Origin: an uncultured Clostridium sp.
GTDB taxonomy: Bacteria; Bacillota; Clostridia; Lachnospirales; Lachnospiraceae
Length of the DNA stretch: 7,556 nucleotides
Direction: 5' to 3'
Assembly (NCBI GenBank): GCA_958349075.1
Contig: CATWBR010000214.1
Span: 1 to 7,556 of the forward strand
In this document: in pieces, positions 1-7,196 of the stretch
Numbering within the stretch: the stretch's first letter is position 1
Layout: each line of letters starts with the position of its first letter
The notes under the pieces: model-generated
Seen by the model: the letters and a program-made list of their open reading frames with translations, nothing else
Database searches by the model: none
What the model was told of the DNA's origin: nothing
Program-made: the position numbers and the translations under genes

Positions 1-58
1 CCGAAAGATATTTTATAGTGGTATGAAAAGACAGGACAATTTTAAGAGGGTGGACAAA

Positions 59-757
59 ATGGAAAAGACAAAGCGTTATATTATTTTTATACTGGGACTG
101 CTTGTAAATTCCCTGGGTGTTAGTTTAGTAACAAAGGCCAATCTGGGGACTTCTCCCATATCGTCGGTTCCGTATGTGCTGAGTATGAACTTTTCCCTGT
201 CACTGGGGACATTTACCGTGCTGTTCAGCCTGCTTTTAATCTGGCTTCAGTATTTGATCCTGAGGAAGAATTTCAGATTTGAGCATATTCTCCAGATTCC
301 GGTCTCGTTTGCATTCGGCATTTTTATCGATTTATCCATGAATCTGCTGGGTTTTATGAATCCGGAAAAATACGGGATTAAATTCGGCTGTCTGGTTCTG
401 GGCTGCCTGGTTCTCGGAGCCGGAGTCTATATGGAAATTTTGGCCGACGTTGTCATGCTTCCGGGGGAATCCTTTGTTCGTTCCATTGTCTTTCGCTGGA
501 AACGTGAATTTGGCACGACGAAGGTTTTATTCGACGTGTCAATGACAATTAGCGCCGGAGTACTATCCTTCCTGTTTGCAGGCAGTCTCTCAGGGGTCAG
601 GGAAGGGACGGTCATCGCGGCCGTTCTGGTTGGACTGATTGCAAGGTTCATAGGGAGCAGGCTTGCTTTTCTGTCAAATGTGCTGTTTCCGGTTCCGGCC
701 CGCGAATCATGCAAAAGTGATGAAATTCAGTTGGTGAAGAGAGGAAAAACGATATGA
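59..757 (+). CDS. YczE/YitT-like (DUF6198-type) integral membrane protein
   Basis: This 232-residue hydrophobic protein has about six predicted membrane spans (roughly residues 7-25, 47-67, 77-97, 107-125, 155-175 and 183-203) and no soluble domain. The motif ANLGTSP (27-33) after the first span, and LPGE (134-137) after the fourth, are typical of the YczE/YyaS/YitT group, whose members are membrane proteins of unknown function. The start at 59 is chosen because GAGGG (46-50) lies 8 bases upstream. An in-frame ATG at 23 would add a charged 12-residue tail and has no clear ribosome site. The stop overlaps the start of the downstream reductase by 4 bases (ATGA, 754-757), so the two are translationally coupled. 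A role in export or uptake linked to the reductase is only a guess. The family call is fairly sure, the function unknown. Confidence 0.85.
   Translation: MEKTKRYIIFILGLLVNSLGVSLVTKANLGTSPISSVPYVLSMNFSLSLGTFTVLFSLLLIWLQYLILRKNFRFEHILQIPVSFAFGIFIDLSMNLLGFMNPEKYGIKFGCLVLGCLVLGAGVYMEILADVVMLPGESFVRSIVFRWKREFGTTKVLFDVSMTISAGVLSFLFAGSLSGVREGTVIAAVLVGLIARFIGSRLAFLSNVLFPVPARESCKSDEIQLVKRGKTI
386..415 (+). repeat. 15-bp tandem duplication inside the YczE-like gene
   Basis: Two adjacent 15-base units (386-400 and 401-415) differ at two positions and encode GCLVL twice in membrane span 4 (residues 110-119). The frame is kept, so the change simply lengthens or shifts the hydrophobic segment by five residues. 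Confidence 0.7.
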
Positions 758-2700
758 AACGAAAATACCCGCATTTATGCCAGCCAATTACACTTGGCAA
801 TGTCACATTCCGCAACCGTATGTTTGCGTCCCCAATCGGTGCGACCGACATCGACAGGGACTGTGTCCCGGGAGAGCGGACACGCGCTTTCTATGAACTC
901 CGCGCAAAGGGGGGAGCTGCGGCCGTCACGATGAGCGAACTGGTAGTCCATCCGGAAACGGATGGTTCCCATATGCTTCATTTAGACCTTGCCACCGTCG
1001 GTTCGCTTGCCGCATTTACGTTCTGCGCTGACGCCATTAAAAGACATGGCGCCGTTCCAAGTGTGGAATTTTCCCATTCCGGGCAGTACGCCGGTACGTA
1101 TATGGCGGACAAAAATAAAAAGCAGGGATTGACCCAGTTCGGACCGGATGACGGTGTGCGCCCGGATGGAATGCAGGTAAAAGCCCTCACAAAAGAACAG
1201 ATTGCCGATATTGTGAAGCGCTATGGCGATACGGCCGTCCTGGCAAAACGCGCCGGATTTGAAATGATTATGATCCATGGGGGCCACACATGGCTCCTTA
1301 ACCAGTTTATATCCCCATACTTCAACCACCGGACCGATGAGTACGGCGGCTCCTTTGAGAACCGTATGCGTTTTACAATCGAAGTATTAAAGACGGTGCG
1401 GGAAGCGGTAGGCCCTCTGTTTCCGATTGAATTCCGGATGAGCGGCTCCGAATTATTTGAGGGGGGATATGATTTAGACGAGGGAATCAGAATTGCTCAG
1501 GCTGTGGAAGAATATGCAGATTTAATTCATGTGTCGGCCGGTTCCTACCAGTTCGGATTTTTCCGCACTCATCCGTCCATGTTCTCTGAGCACGGCTGCA
1601 ACGTATATCTTGCGGCAGAAATCAAAAAGCATGTAAAAAAACCGGTGGCCACCATCGGAGCGTTAAACGATCCGGCGCAGATGGAAGAAATTATTGCATC
1701 CGGAAAAGCGGACGTCGTCTATATGGGGCGAGCCTTACTGGCCGATCCCTGCCTGCCGCAGAAAGTAGCGGCGGGGGAGGACGATAAGATTGTGAAATGT
1801 CTCCGCTGTTTTGCATGCATGGCGGAACGCCCGACGACCCAGACCCGCCGCTGTACGGTAAACCCGGTGATCGGCCGTGAAATCGAGGGCGTGGAAGTGC
1901 TGCCGGCATCGCGAAAGAAAAAGGTGCTGGTTGTGGGCGGCGGCGTGGCAGGGTTAAAGGCATCCGTAACAGCGGCACAACGGGGCCATGAGGTGATTCT
2001 CTGTGAAAAGTCAGATAAGACAGGCGGAATCTTAAAATGTGAGCAGGCGATCGATTTCAAGCGTGAGATGTATGAGCTGGGACTGGCCCTGGAAGCGCAG
2101 GCTAAAGAGGCAGGCGTTGAAATTCTATGCAGCACGGAAGTAACCCCTGAACTTGCGGAAAAAATCAATGCAGATTATATGATTCTGGCCGTCGGTTCCA
2201 GGCCGATCATACCGCCGCTGCCCGGAATGGATGGAGAAAATGTGGTCATTGTAAACAATTACTATCTTGAGAAAGATAAGGTTGGCGGCTCGGTTGTGGT
2301 CCTTGGCGGCGGGCTGGCCGGATGTGAAGCGGCAATCCACCTGGCGCAGGAAGGGAAAAAGGTTCATCTGGTAGAGATGAGAGATACGCTTGCCCCCGAT
2401 GCCAATATCCGCCATCGTCCGATTCTGATGGAGATGATAGACAAATATGTGGAGGCACACACGGGATATCAGGGGATAAAGGTAACTGCCGACGGTGTTC
2501 TTTGTAAAGATCCTGAGGGCAGAGAAGTGCTTGTTCCGGGAAAAACCGTCGTCTGCGCAGTCGGCCAAAGGGCGGACAGGGAGAGTGTTAACGCACTTCT
2601 GAATGCGGCGCCGGCAGTCCGCCAGATAGGCGACTGTGTCAGGCCGGGAAATATAACGGCTGCGATTTACCAGGGGTATCATGCCGGACTGGATGTATAG
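754..2700 (+). CDS. FMN/FAD/4Fe-4S NAD(P)H-dependent enoate or 2,4-dienoyl-CoA-type reductase (old yellow enzyme family)
   Basis: This 648-residue protein has the layout of 2,4-dienoyl-CoA reductase, BaiCD/BaiH-type and enoate reductases. An FMN-binding TIM barrel (about 1-340) carries HGGHTW (175-180), NQFISP (183-188) and the family signature RTDEYGGSFENR (193-204). An iron-sulfur motif follows with Cys349, 352, 355 and 367. Two dinucleotide-binding motifs, GGGVAG (395-400) and GGGLAG (518-523), mark the C-terminal FAD/NAD(P) domains. Such enzymes pass hydride from NAD(P)H through FAD and the cluster to FMN and reduce an activated C=C bond. They are cytoplasmic. The length is close to the roughly 670 residues of E. 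coli FadH, and the C-terminal IGDCVRPG (625-632) is in its expected place, so the protein looks complete or nearly so. The start overlaps the upstream stop, with AGAGG at 740-744 as ribosome site. The substrate (bile acid, cinnamate, fatty acyl-CoA or other) cannot be read from sequence. Confidence 0.93.
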   Translation: MKRKYPHLCQPITLGNVTFRNRMFASPIGATDIDRDCVPGERTRAFYELRAKGGAAAVTMSELVVHPETDGSHMLHLDLATVGSLAAFTFCADAIKRHGAVPSVEFSHSGQYAGTYMADKNKKQGLTQFGPDDGVRPDGMQVKALTKEQIADIVKRYGDTAVLAKRAGFEMIMIHGGHTWLLNQFISPYFNHRTDEYGGSFENRMRFTIEVLKTVREAVGPLFPIEFRMSGSELFEGGYDLDEGIRIAQAVEEYADLIHVSAGSYQFGFFRTHPSMFSEHGCNVYLAAEIKKHVKKPVATIGALNDPAQMEEIIASGKADVVYMGRALLADPCLPQKVAAGEDDKIVKCLRCFACMAERPTTQTRRCTVNPVIGREIEGVEVLPASRKKKVLVVGGGVAGLKASVTAAQRGHEVILCEKSDKTGGILKCEQAIDFKREMYELGLALEAQAKEAGVEILCSTEVTPELAEKINADYMILAVGSRPIIPPLPGMDGENVVIVNNYYLEKDKVGGSVVVLGGGLAGCEAAIHLAQEGKKVHLVEMRDTLAPDANIRHRPILMEMIDKYVEAHTGYQGIKVTADGVLCKDPEGREVLVPGKTVVCAVGQRADRESVNALLNAAPAVRQIGDCVRPGNITAAIYQGYHAGLDV

Positions 2701-2703
2701 ACA

Positions 2704-3351
2704 TTGCTGATCACCCACGGACATTTTGATCATTATATGGGAGCTGTTAAAATACAGGGCCGCACAGGCTGCCCGGTGGGCATGAGCCTTGAGGATACCG
2801 CATACCTGTCCTGGGCGGATGAGAATATGGGACCGGACATTCCAAGAGAACTGCCCCGAATTACCCGGATATTAAAAGACGGCGAAAGTCTGGTTTATGG
2901 GGATCACAGCGTTTATGTCATGGCGGGGCCCGGCCATACGCCCGGCTGCCTTAACTTTTGCTTTGATGTGCATGACCGCGGGGAAATCCATCATGTTGTC
3001 ATGATGGGAGGATACGGCGTATTCGGCCCCGGAAATTACCCGGACGGAGTATATCCCTATGGTGTCCAGTGGGCCGTTGACCAGGCGCTGCTCTTTGCAT
3101 CCTCCTGTGTGAAAACATGGGAGTACTGCAAGAAAAACCATTGTGATGTCTACATGAATCCCCATCCCCATCTCTGTGAGCTGGTTGAACATGCCGAGCA
3201 GAACAGGCACCGTAAAGAAGGGGAGGCCAATGCCTTTGTCATTGGTACGGAGGGGGTAAGAAAATGGATTGCGGACCGGTTCAATGTCTGTATTGAATCT
3301 GCGCAGAAATTTACCGATATCCAGGTTCCGGGCAGCAGCTCCCGCGGCTGA
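2704..3351 (+). pseudogene. N-terminally truncated MBL-fold (subclass B3-like) metallo-hydrolase
   Basis: From the first possible start (TTG at 2704) there are 215 residues beginning MLITHGHFDH, so the zinc motif HxHxDH is at residues 5-10. In intact B3-like enzymes it follows a first beta-rich half domain of very roughly 70-100 residues. The rest of the fold is present: GHTPG (77-81) with the third zinc-site His78, and CDVYMNPHP (147-155), which resembles the CDVLLTPHP-type segment of B3 enzymes and supplies His154. All metal ligands therefore survive while the N-terminal strands are missing. The reading frame is the same as that of the reductase, separated only by its TAG (2698-2700) and one codon. 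No Shine-Dalgarno precedes the TTG. I read this as a deletion remnant. A coupled or readthrough product is possible but would probably misfold. The fold call is sure, the functional state is not. Confidence 0.75.
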
Positions 3352-3382
3352 GCGTACGGTGCGGTCCACGTCATACCCAGCC

Positions 3383-3411
3383 TTGTATTTACCCCGGCGA
3401 TATCCTATAAT
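3383..3411 (+). promoter_or_regulatory. sigma-A-type promoter for the LysR-type gene
   Basis: TTGTAT (3383-3388) and a perfect TATAAT (3406-3411) are separated by 17 bases, in the gap between the hydrolase remnant and the regulator. Transcription would start near 3418 and give a leader of about 70 bases. The -35 is weak (three of six consensus bases), so strength is uncertain. Confidence 0.6.
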
Positions 3412-3485
3412 AGGAACAGAAATGACGCCGTTTTCCAGGCAATAAGAGGGAAGCGGACGTCTCTGCGGGAGAAGGGGAGAGGGCT

Positions 3486-4403
3486 ATGAATCTCAAAGAA
3501 CAGTTGTATGTGTGCACACTGGCAAAATGCGGAACGATATCAAAGGCAGCCGAGGAACTTTATATTTCGCCGCCGGCGCTCAGCGTTTATCTGAGCAACC
3601 TGGAAAAGTACCTGGGGGTCAGGCTCTTTGAGAGGACGGGAAAAAGTCTGGTCCCCACTTCCATGGGGCGGGAGTATGTGGAGCGGGCCGAAAAGATGCT
3701 CCAGATGAAGGAGGACTTTGAGCTTTTGCTGGAGCAGTCGAGCGGCAAGTGCAAGGGGAGCCTGCGCGTGGGAATCCAGCACAGGCGTGCGATTTCAATC
3801 GCTCCGTATCTCATGGTGCATTTCCTGAAGGAGTATCCCGATATCAATCTCATTATAAAAGAGGGCGTCTATGACGAGCTGGTACAGATGTACCAGACAA
3901 ACGCCATCGATTTTCTCATCTATACATGTGCGGACGAACTGCCGGATACAACGTATGTGGATCTGGGAGAGGAACACGTGCTGCTGGTTCTCCCGGAGCA
4001 CCATCCGGCCAACGCAAGCACCTGGTGGAAGGAAGGGGAGCATTTTCCCCACCTGGATCCAAGCTGTCTGACGGACGAAGTTTTTGTTCTTCCGATAAAA
4101 AAGCAGAGCCTGCGCAGTACCGCCGAGCGGATTCTGGAACAGTACAGGATAAGGCCGAAGCGTATCATTGAAATACGGTACTTCGAGACCGCCATGTCTA
4201 TGGTCGACCAGGGCGTTGGTATCGGGTTTAACCGATCAGGATATATTCAGGGAATGGATCGTTTCCCAGGCGTGAGATACTGCCTGATCGGGGATGTGCC
4301 GTACAGTGCGCGGCTGGTTCTGGCATACCGGAAGGGGCGGAATCTGGCGCCTCATATGGAAAGGCTCATCGAGCTCATCAAGGAGCACATAAATAAAACT
4401 TAA
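3486..4403 (+). CDS. LysR-type transcriptional regulator
   Basis: The 305-residue length is standard for the LysR family. The N-terminal 60 residues form the winged helix-turn-helix: TISKAAEELYISPPALS (17-33) leads into the recognition helix, followed by LGVRLFER (43-50) and LVPTSMG (55-61). A linker helix and a periplasmic-binding-protein-like effector domain (about 90-300) follow, including a LRVGI strand and a region with VDQGVGIGFNR near the expected ligand cleft. The ATG at 3486 is supported by AAGGGGAG (3472-3479) 6 bases upstream. Unlike many LysR genes it is not divergent from its likely target but lies just upstream, in the same direction. The 98-base gap to the carrier gene holds a palindromic promoter region, so control of the carrier and amidohydrolase is the natural inference. 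The effector is unknown. Confidence 0.93.
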   Translation: MNLKEQLYVCTLAKCGTISKAAEELYISPPALSVYLSNLEKYLGVRLFERTGKSLVPTSMGREYVERAEKMLQMKEDFELLLEQSSGKCKGSLRVGIQHRRAISIAPYLMVHFLKEYPDINLIIKEGVYDELVQMYQTNAIDFLIYTCADELPDTTYVDLGEEHVLLVLPEHHPANASTWWKEGEHFPHLDPSCLTDEVFVLPIKKQSLRSTAERILEQYRIRPKRIIEIRYFETAMSMVDQGVGIGFNRSGYIQGMDRFPGVRYCLIGDVPYSARLVLAYRKGRNLAPHMERLIELIKEHINKT

Positions 4404-4425
4404 AGAGCCGTTAAATTTAATGTAA

Positions 4426-4454
4426 TTGTTGCAGACCCTGTTCCTGATTATAAT
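4426..4454 (+). promoter_or_regulatory. promoter for the YfcC-type carrier gene, overlapped by a palindrome
   Basis: TTGTTG (4426-4431) and TATAAT (4449-4454) are 17 bases apart. The -10 lies inside the perfect 10-base palindrome GATTATAATC (4446-4455), so a protein bound there would cover the -10 box. Predicted transcription begins near 4461, leaving a leader of about 40 bases. A second palindrome, TTAAATTTAA (4411-4420), sits just upstream of the -35 where an activator could bind. Confidence 0.5.
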
Positions 4455-4491
4455 CATAGTAACTAGTCAATGTGAAAAAGTTATAATCAGG
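4443..4491. repeat. perfect 11-bp inverted repeat / paired operator-like sites
   Basis: CCTGATTATAA (4443-4453) and its exact reverse complement TTATAATCAGG (4481-4491) are separated by 27 bases. The core is nearly self-complementary, so the same segment also gives a direct repeat TTATAATCA (4448-4456 and 4481-4489), spaced 33 bp or about three helical turns. The right arm overlaps the carrier's Shine-Dalgarno AGGAGGG (4489-4495). It may act as twin protein-binding sites. In transcripts arriving from upstream it could act as a hairpin masking the ribosome site. Confidence 0.7.
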
Positions 4492-4501
4492 AGGGTATAG
4501 C

Positions 4502-5902
4502 ATGAATGCGAAAAAGAAACATTTCAAGATGCCGCACAGTTTTGTGATTGTCTTTACTATTATTGTGGCGGCTGTACTGATGACCTGGATTATCCCTGCC
4601 GGCGAGTATCTGCGCGTCGAAAATGCACAGGGGATCAAGGTGATCGATCCGACTCAGTTCCAATATCTGGCACGTTCGCCGGTAAATCCATTATTAATTC
4701 CGCTTTACATAGTAAAAGCGTTTATGAAAAGGGTAGATTTGATTCTGGTAATCCTCTTTTCCGGCGGTGCATTTCATATGCTGACGGAATCGGGCGCCCT
4801 GCAGGCGGTAATCGCCAAGATTGCGAAAAAATTTGCCAGCAATCTCTATATATTCATTCCTCTGCTGACCCTTGTATTCGGACTGATCTGCACCACACAG
4901 GGCGTTAATATTTTCATTGCCTTCGCTCCGGTCATGGTCATGATGTCGCTGGCAATGGGAATGGACTCCATCACAGGCGCGGCAATTATTATTCTGGGAG
5001 GGGCCATCGGCTTTTCAACCGGAACGCTGAACCCCAACACCACCATCGTGGCACAGAAAATCGCAGAGCTTCCGGCCTACTCCGGCCTGGGATACCGCGC
5101 CGTCTGTTTCGGAGTGTACTACATTGTCACAAATATCTATTTAATCCGTTATGCTTTAAAAATCAGAAAAGACCCGACGCTCAGCCCCATGTACGATCTG
5201 GATCGGGAAAATGAGTTGAACAGAGGCGGAGATCTGGATTCCTTCGGCACACTCAATGTACGCAAGGTTCTGATTATCCTCTCCCTGATTCTTTCTCTGA
5301 CCGCTATTATTTACGGCAGCATCAGGATGGGCTGGGATATGCCGGAGATGGCAGCCGTATTTATTGCACTTGCCATTATTGTCGGCGTAATTGCAGGATT
5401 TGATTCCACGACAATTTCAAAACATTTCCTGGAGGGATGCAAAAAGATGCTCTCCGCGGTCATTATCATCGGTCTGGCCCAGTCCATCAGCGTAATCATG
5501 ACGGACGGCAAAATTATCGACACCGTAGTGCATGTGCTGGCGGGAGGGCTGAACCGTGTGCCGGCTATTCTGCAGGCGCCGGCGATGCTGATTGCCAACA
5601 CGGTTATCAATATTTTCCTGACTTCCGGTTCCGGGCAGGCAGCGGCGGTTATGCCGATTATGATACCGCTTTCGGATTTGATTGGAATGACAAGGCAGAC
5701 TTCAATCCTTGCATTTAACTTTGGCGACGGATTCTGTAATTACATTCTTCCAACCTCCACCGCGCTGATGGGAATTATCAGCGCCTCCAATATTCCATAC
5801 GACCGCTGGATGAAATTCATGTGGAAAATGTTTCTGGTATGGCTGGTTGTCGGCACCGTTCTTCTGAGTATCGCCCAGGCGATTCAACTGGGGCCGATGT
5901 AG
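4502..5902 (+). CDS. yfcC: YfcC family carrier (DcuC/ArcD-like superfamily)
   Basis: This 466-residue polytopic membrane protein has about 12-13 hydrophobic segments. It opens with the pattern FKMPHSFVI and IIPAGEY (30-36) typical of YfcC proteins, which Pfam places with the C4-dicarboxylate anaerobic carriers. Further landmarks are GTLNPNTT (174-181), a cytoplasm-sized charged loop (about 219-252) splitting two halves, TSGSGQ (374-379), and GDGFCNYILPTS (408-419). Repeated Gly/Asn/Ser-rich breaks in spans are usual for substrate and ion sites in this superfamily. Characterised relatives move dicarboxylates or basic amino acids, but YfcC substrates are mostly unproven. The start has a very strong AGGAGGG (4489-4495) 6 bases upstream. 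The next gene is an amidohydrolase, a common pairing, which suggests uptake of a peptide-like or N-acylated amino acid. Confidence 0.9.
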   Translation: MNAKKKHFKMPHSFVIVFTIIVAAVLMTWIIPAGEYLRVENAQGIKVIDPTQFQYLARSPVNPLLIPLYIVKAFMKRVDLILVILFSGGAFHMLTESGALQAVIAKIAKKFASNLYIFIPLLTLVFGLICTTQGVNIFIAFAPVMVMMSLAMGMDSITGAAIIILGGAIGFSTGTLNPNTTIVAQKIAELPAYSGLGYRAVCFGVYYIVTNIYLIRYALKIRKDPTLSPMYDLDRENELNRGGDLDSFGTLNVRKVLIILSLILSLTAIIYGSIRMGWDMPEMAAVFIALAIIVGVIAGFDSTTISKHFLEGCKKMLSAVIIIGLAQSISVIMTDGKIIDTVVHVLAGGLNRVPAILQAPAMLIANTVINIFLTSGSGQAAAVMPIMIPLSDLIGMTRQTSILAFNFGDGFCNYILPTSTALMGIISASNIPYDRWMKFMWKMFLVWLVVGTVLLSIAQAIQLGPM

Positions 5903-5939
5903 GACAAGAAGAAAGTAACGGTGGAAATAAAAAGTTGAA

Positions 5940-5970
5940 GCTGCTGTTCATACCGAAACAGAACAGCAGC
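5940..5970. repeat. perfect 10-bp hairpin in the carrier-amidohydrolase spacer
   Basis: GCTGCTGTTC (5940-5949) and GAACAGCAGC (5961-5970) are exact reverse complements around an 11-base loop. No T run follows on the + strand, so it is not an ordinary intrinsic terminator for the carrier gene. It could protect mRNA ends, set the expression ratio of the two genes, or bind a protein. A further GAACAGCAG copy lies in the amidohydrolase coding start (6041-6049). Confidence 0.7.
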
Positions 5971-6010
5971 GGAGCAGAATATTGAAAAATAGAAAGTGAG
6001 GATGTCTGTA

Positions 6011-7183
6011 ATGATAAAGGATAAACTTTTTCAAACAGTGGAACAGCAGAAGGAAGAACTGTGGGCGATGTCGGATCAAATCTTCGATCACCCGGAATAT
6101 GAGGGCGGGGAGATTATGGCCTCCGAGCTTTTGACCGGCTATCTGAGGGAAAACGGGTTTACCGTGGAAATGGGAACCGGCGGTTTTAAGACCGCTTTCC
6201 GGGCAGAGTACCGTCACGGTAGCGGCGGGCCGGTCATCGGAATTCTCTGTGAGTACGACGCCTTAAGGGGGCTGGGACACGGCTGCGGCCATCATATGCA
6301 GGGACCGTCCTGCCTCGGCGCGGCCATTGCCCTGAAAGATATGGATACGGAACGGCCTTTTACACTGGTTGTGTACGGAACACCGGCGGAAGAAACGCTG
6401 GGATCTAAATGCGATATGCTGAAGGCGGGCTGTTTTAAAGAGCTGGATGCCGCATTTATGATGCACGGGGCGCCAAATACCTGCACGGACATTAAATGCC
6501 TTGCGCAGAACAGCTACCGTGTGACGTTTCATGGCAAAAAAGCCCACGCCGCCCTGGCTCCGGAAAAGGGCAGAAGCGCTTTTGACGCACTTCTCATTGC
6601 GTTCCAGGGAGTGGAATTTTTGCGGGAACATGTACCGGATGACGTCAGAATGCACTATACGGTAGCCGAGCTCCCGGGACCGAGCAATGTGGTGCCGGAT
6701 CGGGCTGTGGGGGAATTCTCCATCCGCTCATTTTCCAAGAAGACACTGGAGGCGGTCTCGGAACGGTTCCAGGAGATAATAAAGGGAGCCTCCCTGATCG
6801 GCGGAGTCGGTTATGAGCTGGTTCAGGGAAAAACCTTTTACAATAAAATCCCGGTGCTTCTGTTAAATGAGCTGTTGATGAAAAATGCCGAACTGGCGGG
6901 AGCTCCCCAGCTCGCGCCGCCCCGTGAAAAAACGGGTTCCACGGATTTCGGCAACGTAATGTATGAGATCCCGGGATCCTGTATCCGCGTCGCATTCGTC
7001 CCGGAGGGAACGGCCTCACATTCCCAGGAATATGTAGACGCCGGAAAAACGGATGCCGCACATAACTGTGTCATCTATGGAGCAAAGGCGATCGCAGGGG
7101 CAGTGTGTGATCTGATTGAGACGGACGGACTTATGGAAAAGGTGAAGGAGGAGTTTGCGGAGAGTAAAAAGAGAAATATGTAG
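6011..7183 (+). CDS. M20D-family amidohydrolase/peptidase (AbgB-like)
   Basis: This cytoplasmic metal-dependent hydrolase of 390 residues matches the M20D group (aminobenzoyl-glutamate, indole-acetyl-amino acid and N-acyl amino acid hydrolases) in length and order of motifs. With Met at 6011 as residue 1, EYDALRGLGHGCGHH spans 81-95 and supplies Cys92 and His94. PAEE (125-128) supplies the catalytic and metal Glu, MMHG (150-153) a His, and SHSQEY (336-341) the C-terminal His ligand. The lid/dimerisation domain (about 165-275) includes GKKAHAA (175-181). TGSTDFGNV (308-316) is typical of AbgB-like members. The reaction is amide-bond cleavage releasing an amino acid. Alternative in-frame starts are GTG 5996 and ATG 6002. 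ATG 6011 is preferred because GAGG (5998-6001) sits 9 bases upstream and the protein then begins as relatives do. It probably works on what the upstream carrier imports. Confidence 0.92.
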   Translation: MIKDKLFQTVEQQKEELWAMSDQIFDHPEYEGGEIMASELLTGYLRENGFTVEMGTGGFKTAFRAEYRHGSGGPVIGILCEYDALRGLGHGCGHHMQGPSCLGAAIALKDMDTERPFTLVVYGTPAEETLGSKCDMLKAGCFKELDAAFMMHGAPNTCTDIKCLAQNSYRVTFHGKKAHAALAPEKGRSAFDALLIAFQGVEFLREHVPDDVRMHYTVAELPGPSNVVPDRAVGEFSIRSFSKKTLEAVSERFQEIIKGASLIGGVGYELVQGKTFYNKIPVLLLNELLMKNAELAGAPQLAPPREKTGSTDFGNVMYEIPGSCIRVAFVPEGTASHSQEYVDAGKTDAAHNCVIYGAKAIAGAVCDLIETDGLMEKVKEEFAESKKRNM

Positions 7184-7196
7184 GGGTTTAATTGAG

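Noticed and set aside
23..58. Earlier ATG start for the YczE-like gene at 23
   Set aside because: Position 59 has a properly spaced GAGGG and gives the normal family N-terminus; 23 has neither.
1719..2733. Long minus-strand open frames opposite the reductase
   Set aside because: They mirror a strongly conserved + strand enzyme, lack domain similarity and ribosome sites, and reflect codon composition only.
3331..3358. GC-rich inverted sequence at the end of the hydrolase remnant as a terminator
   Set aside because: Pairing is short and broken, and there is no T run on either side.
5917..5970. Minus-strand terminator made by the 5940-5970 hairpin with a following T-rich stretch
   Set aside because: On the minus strand the hairpin is followed by a T-rich run, but there is no minus-strand gene in the window to terminate.
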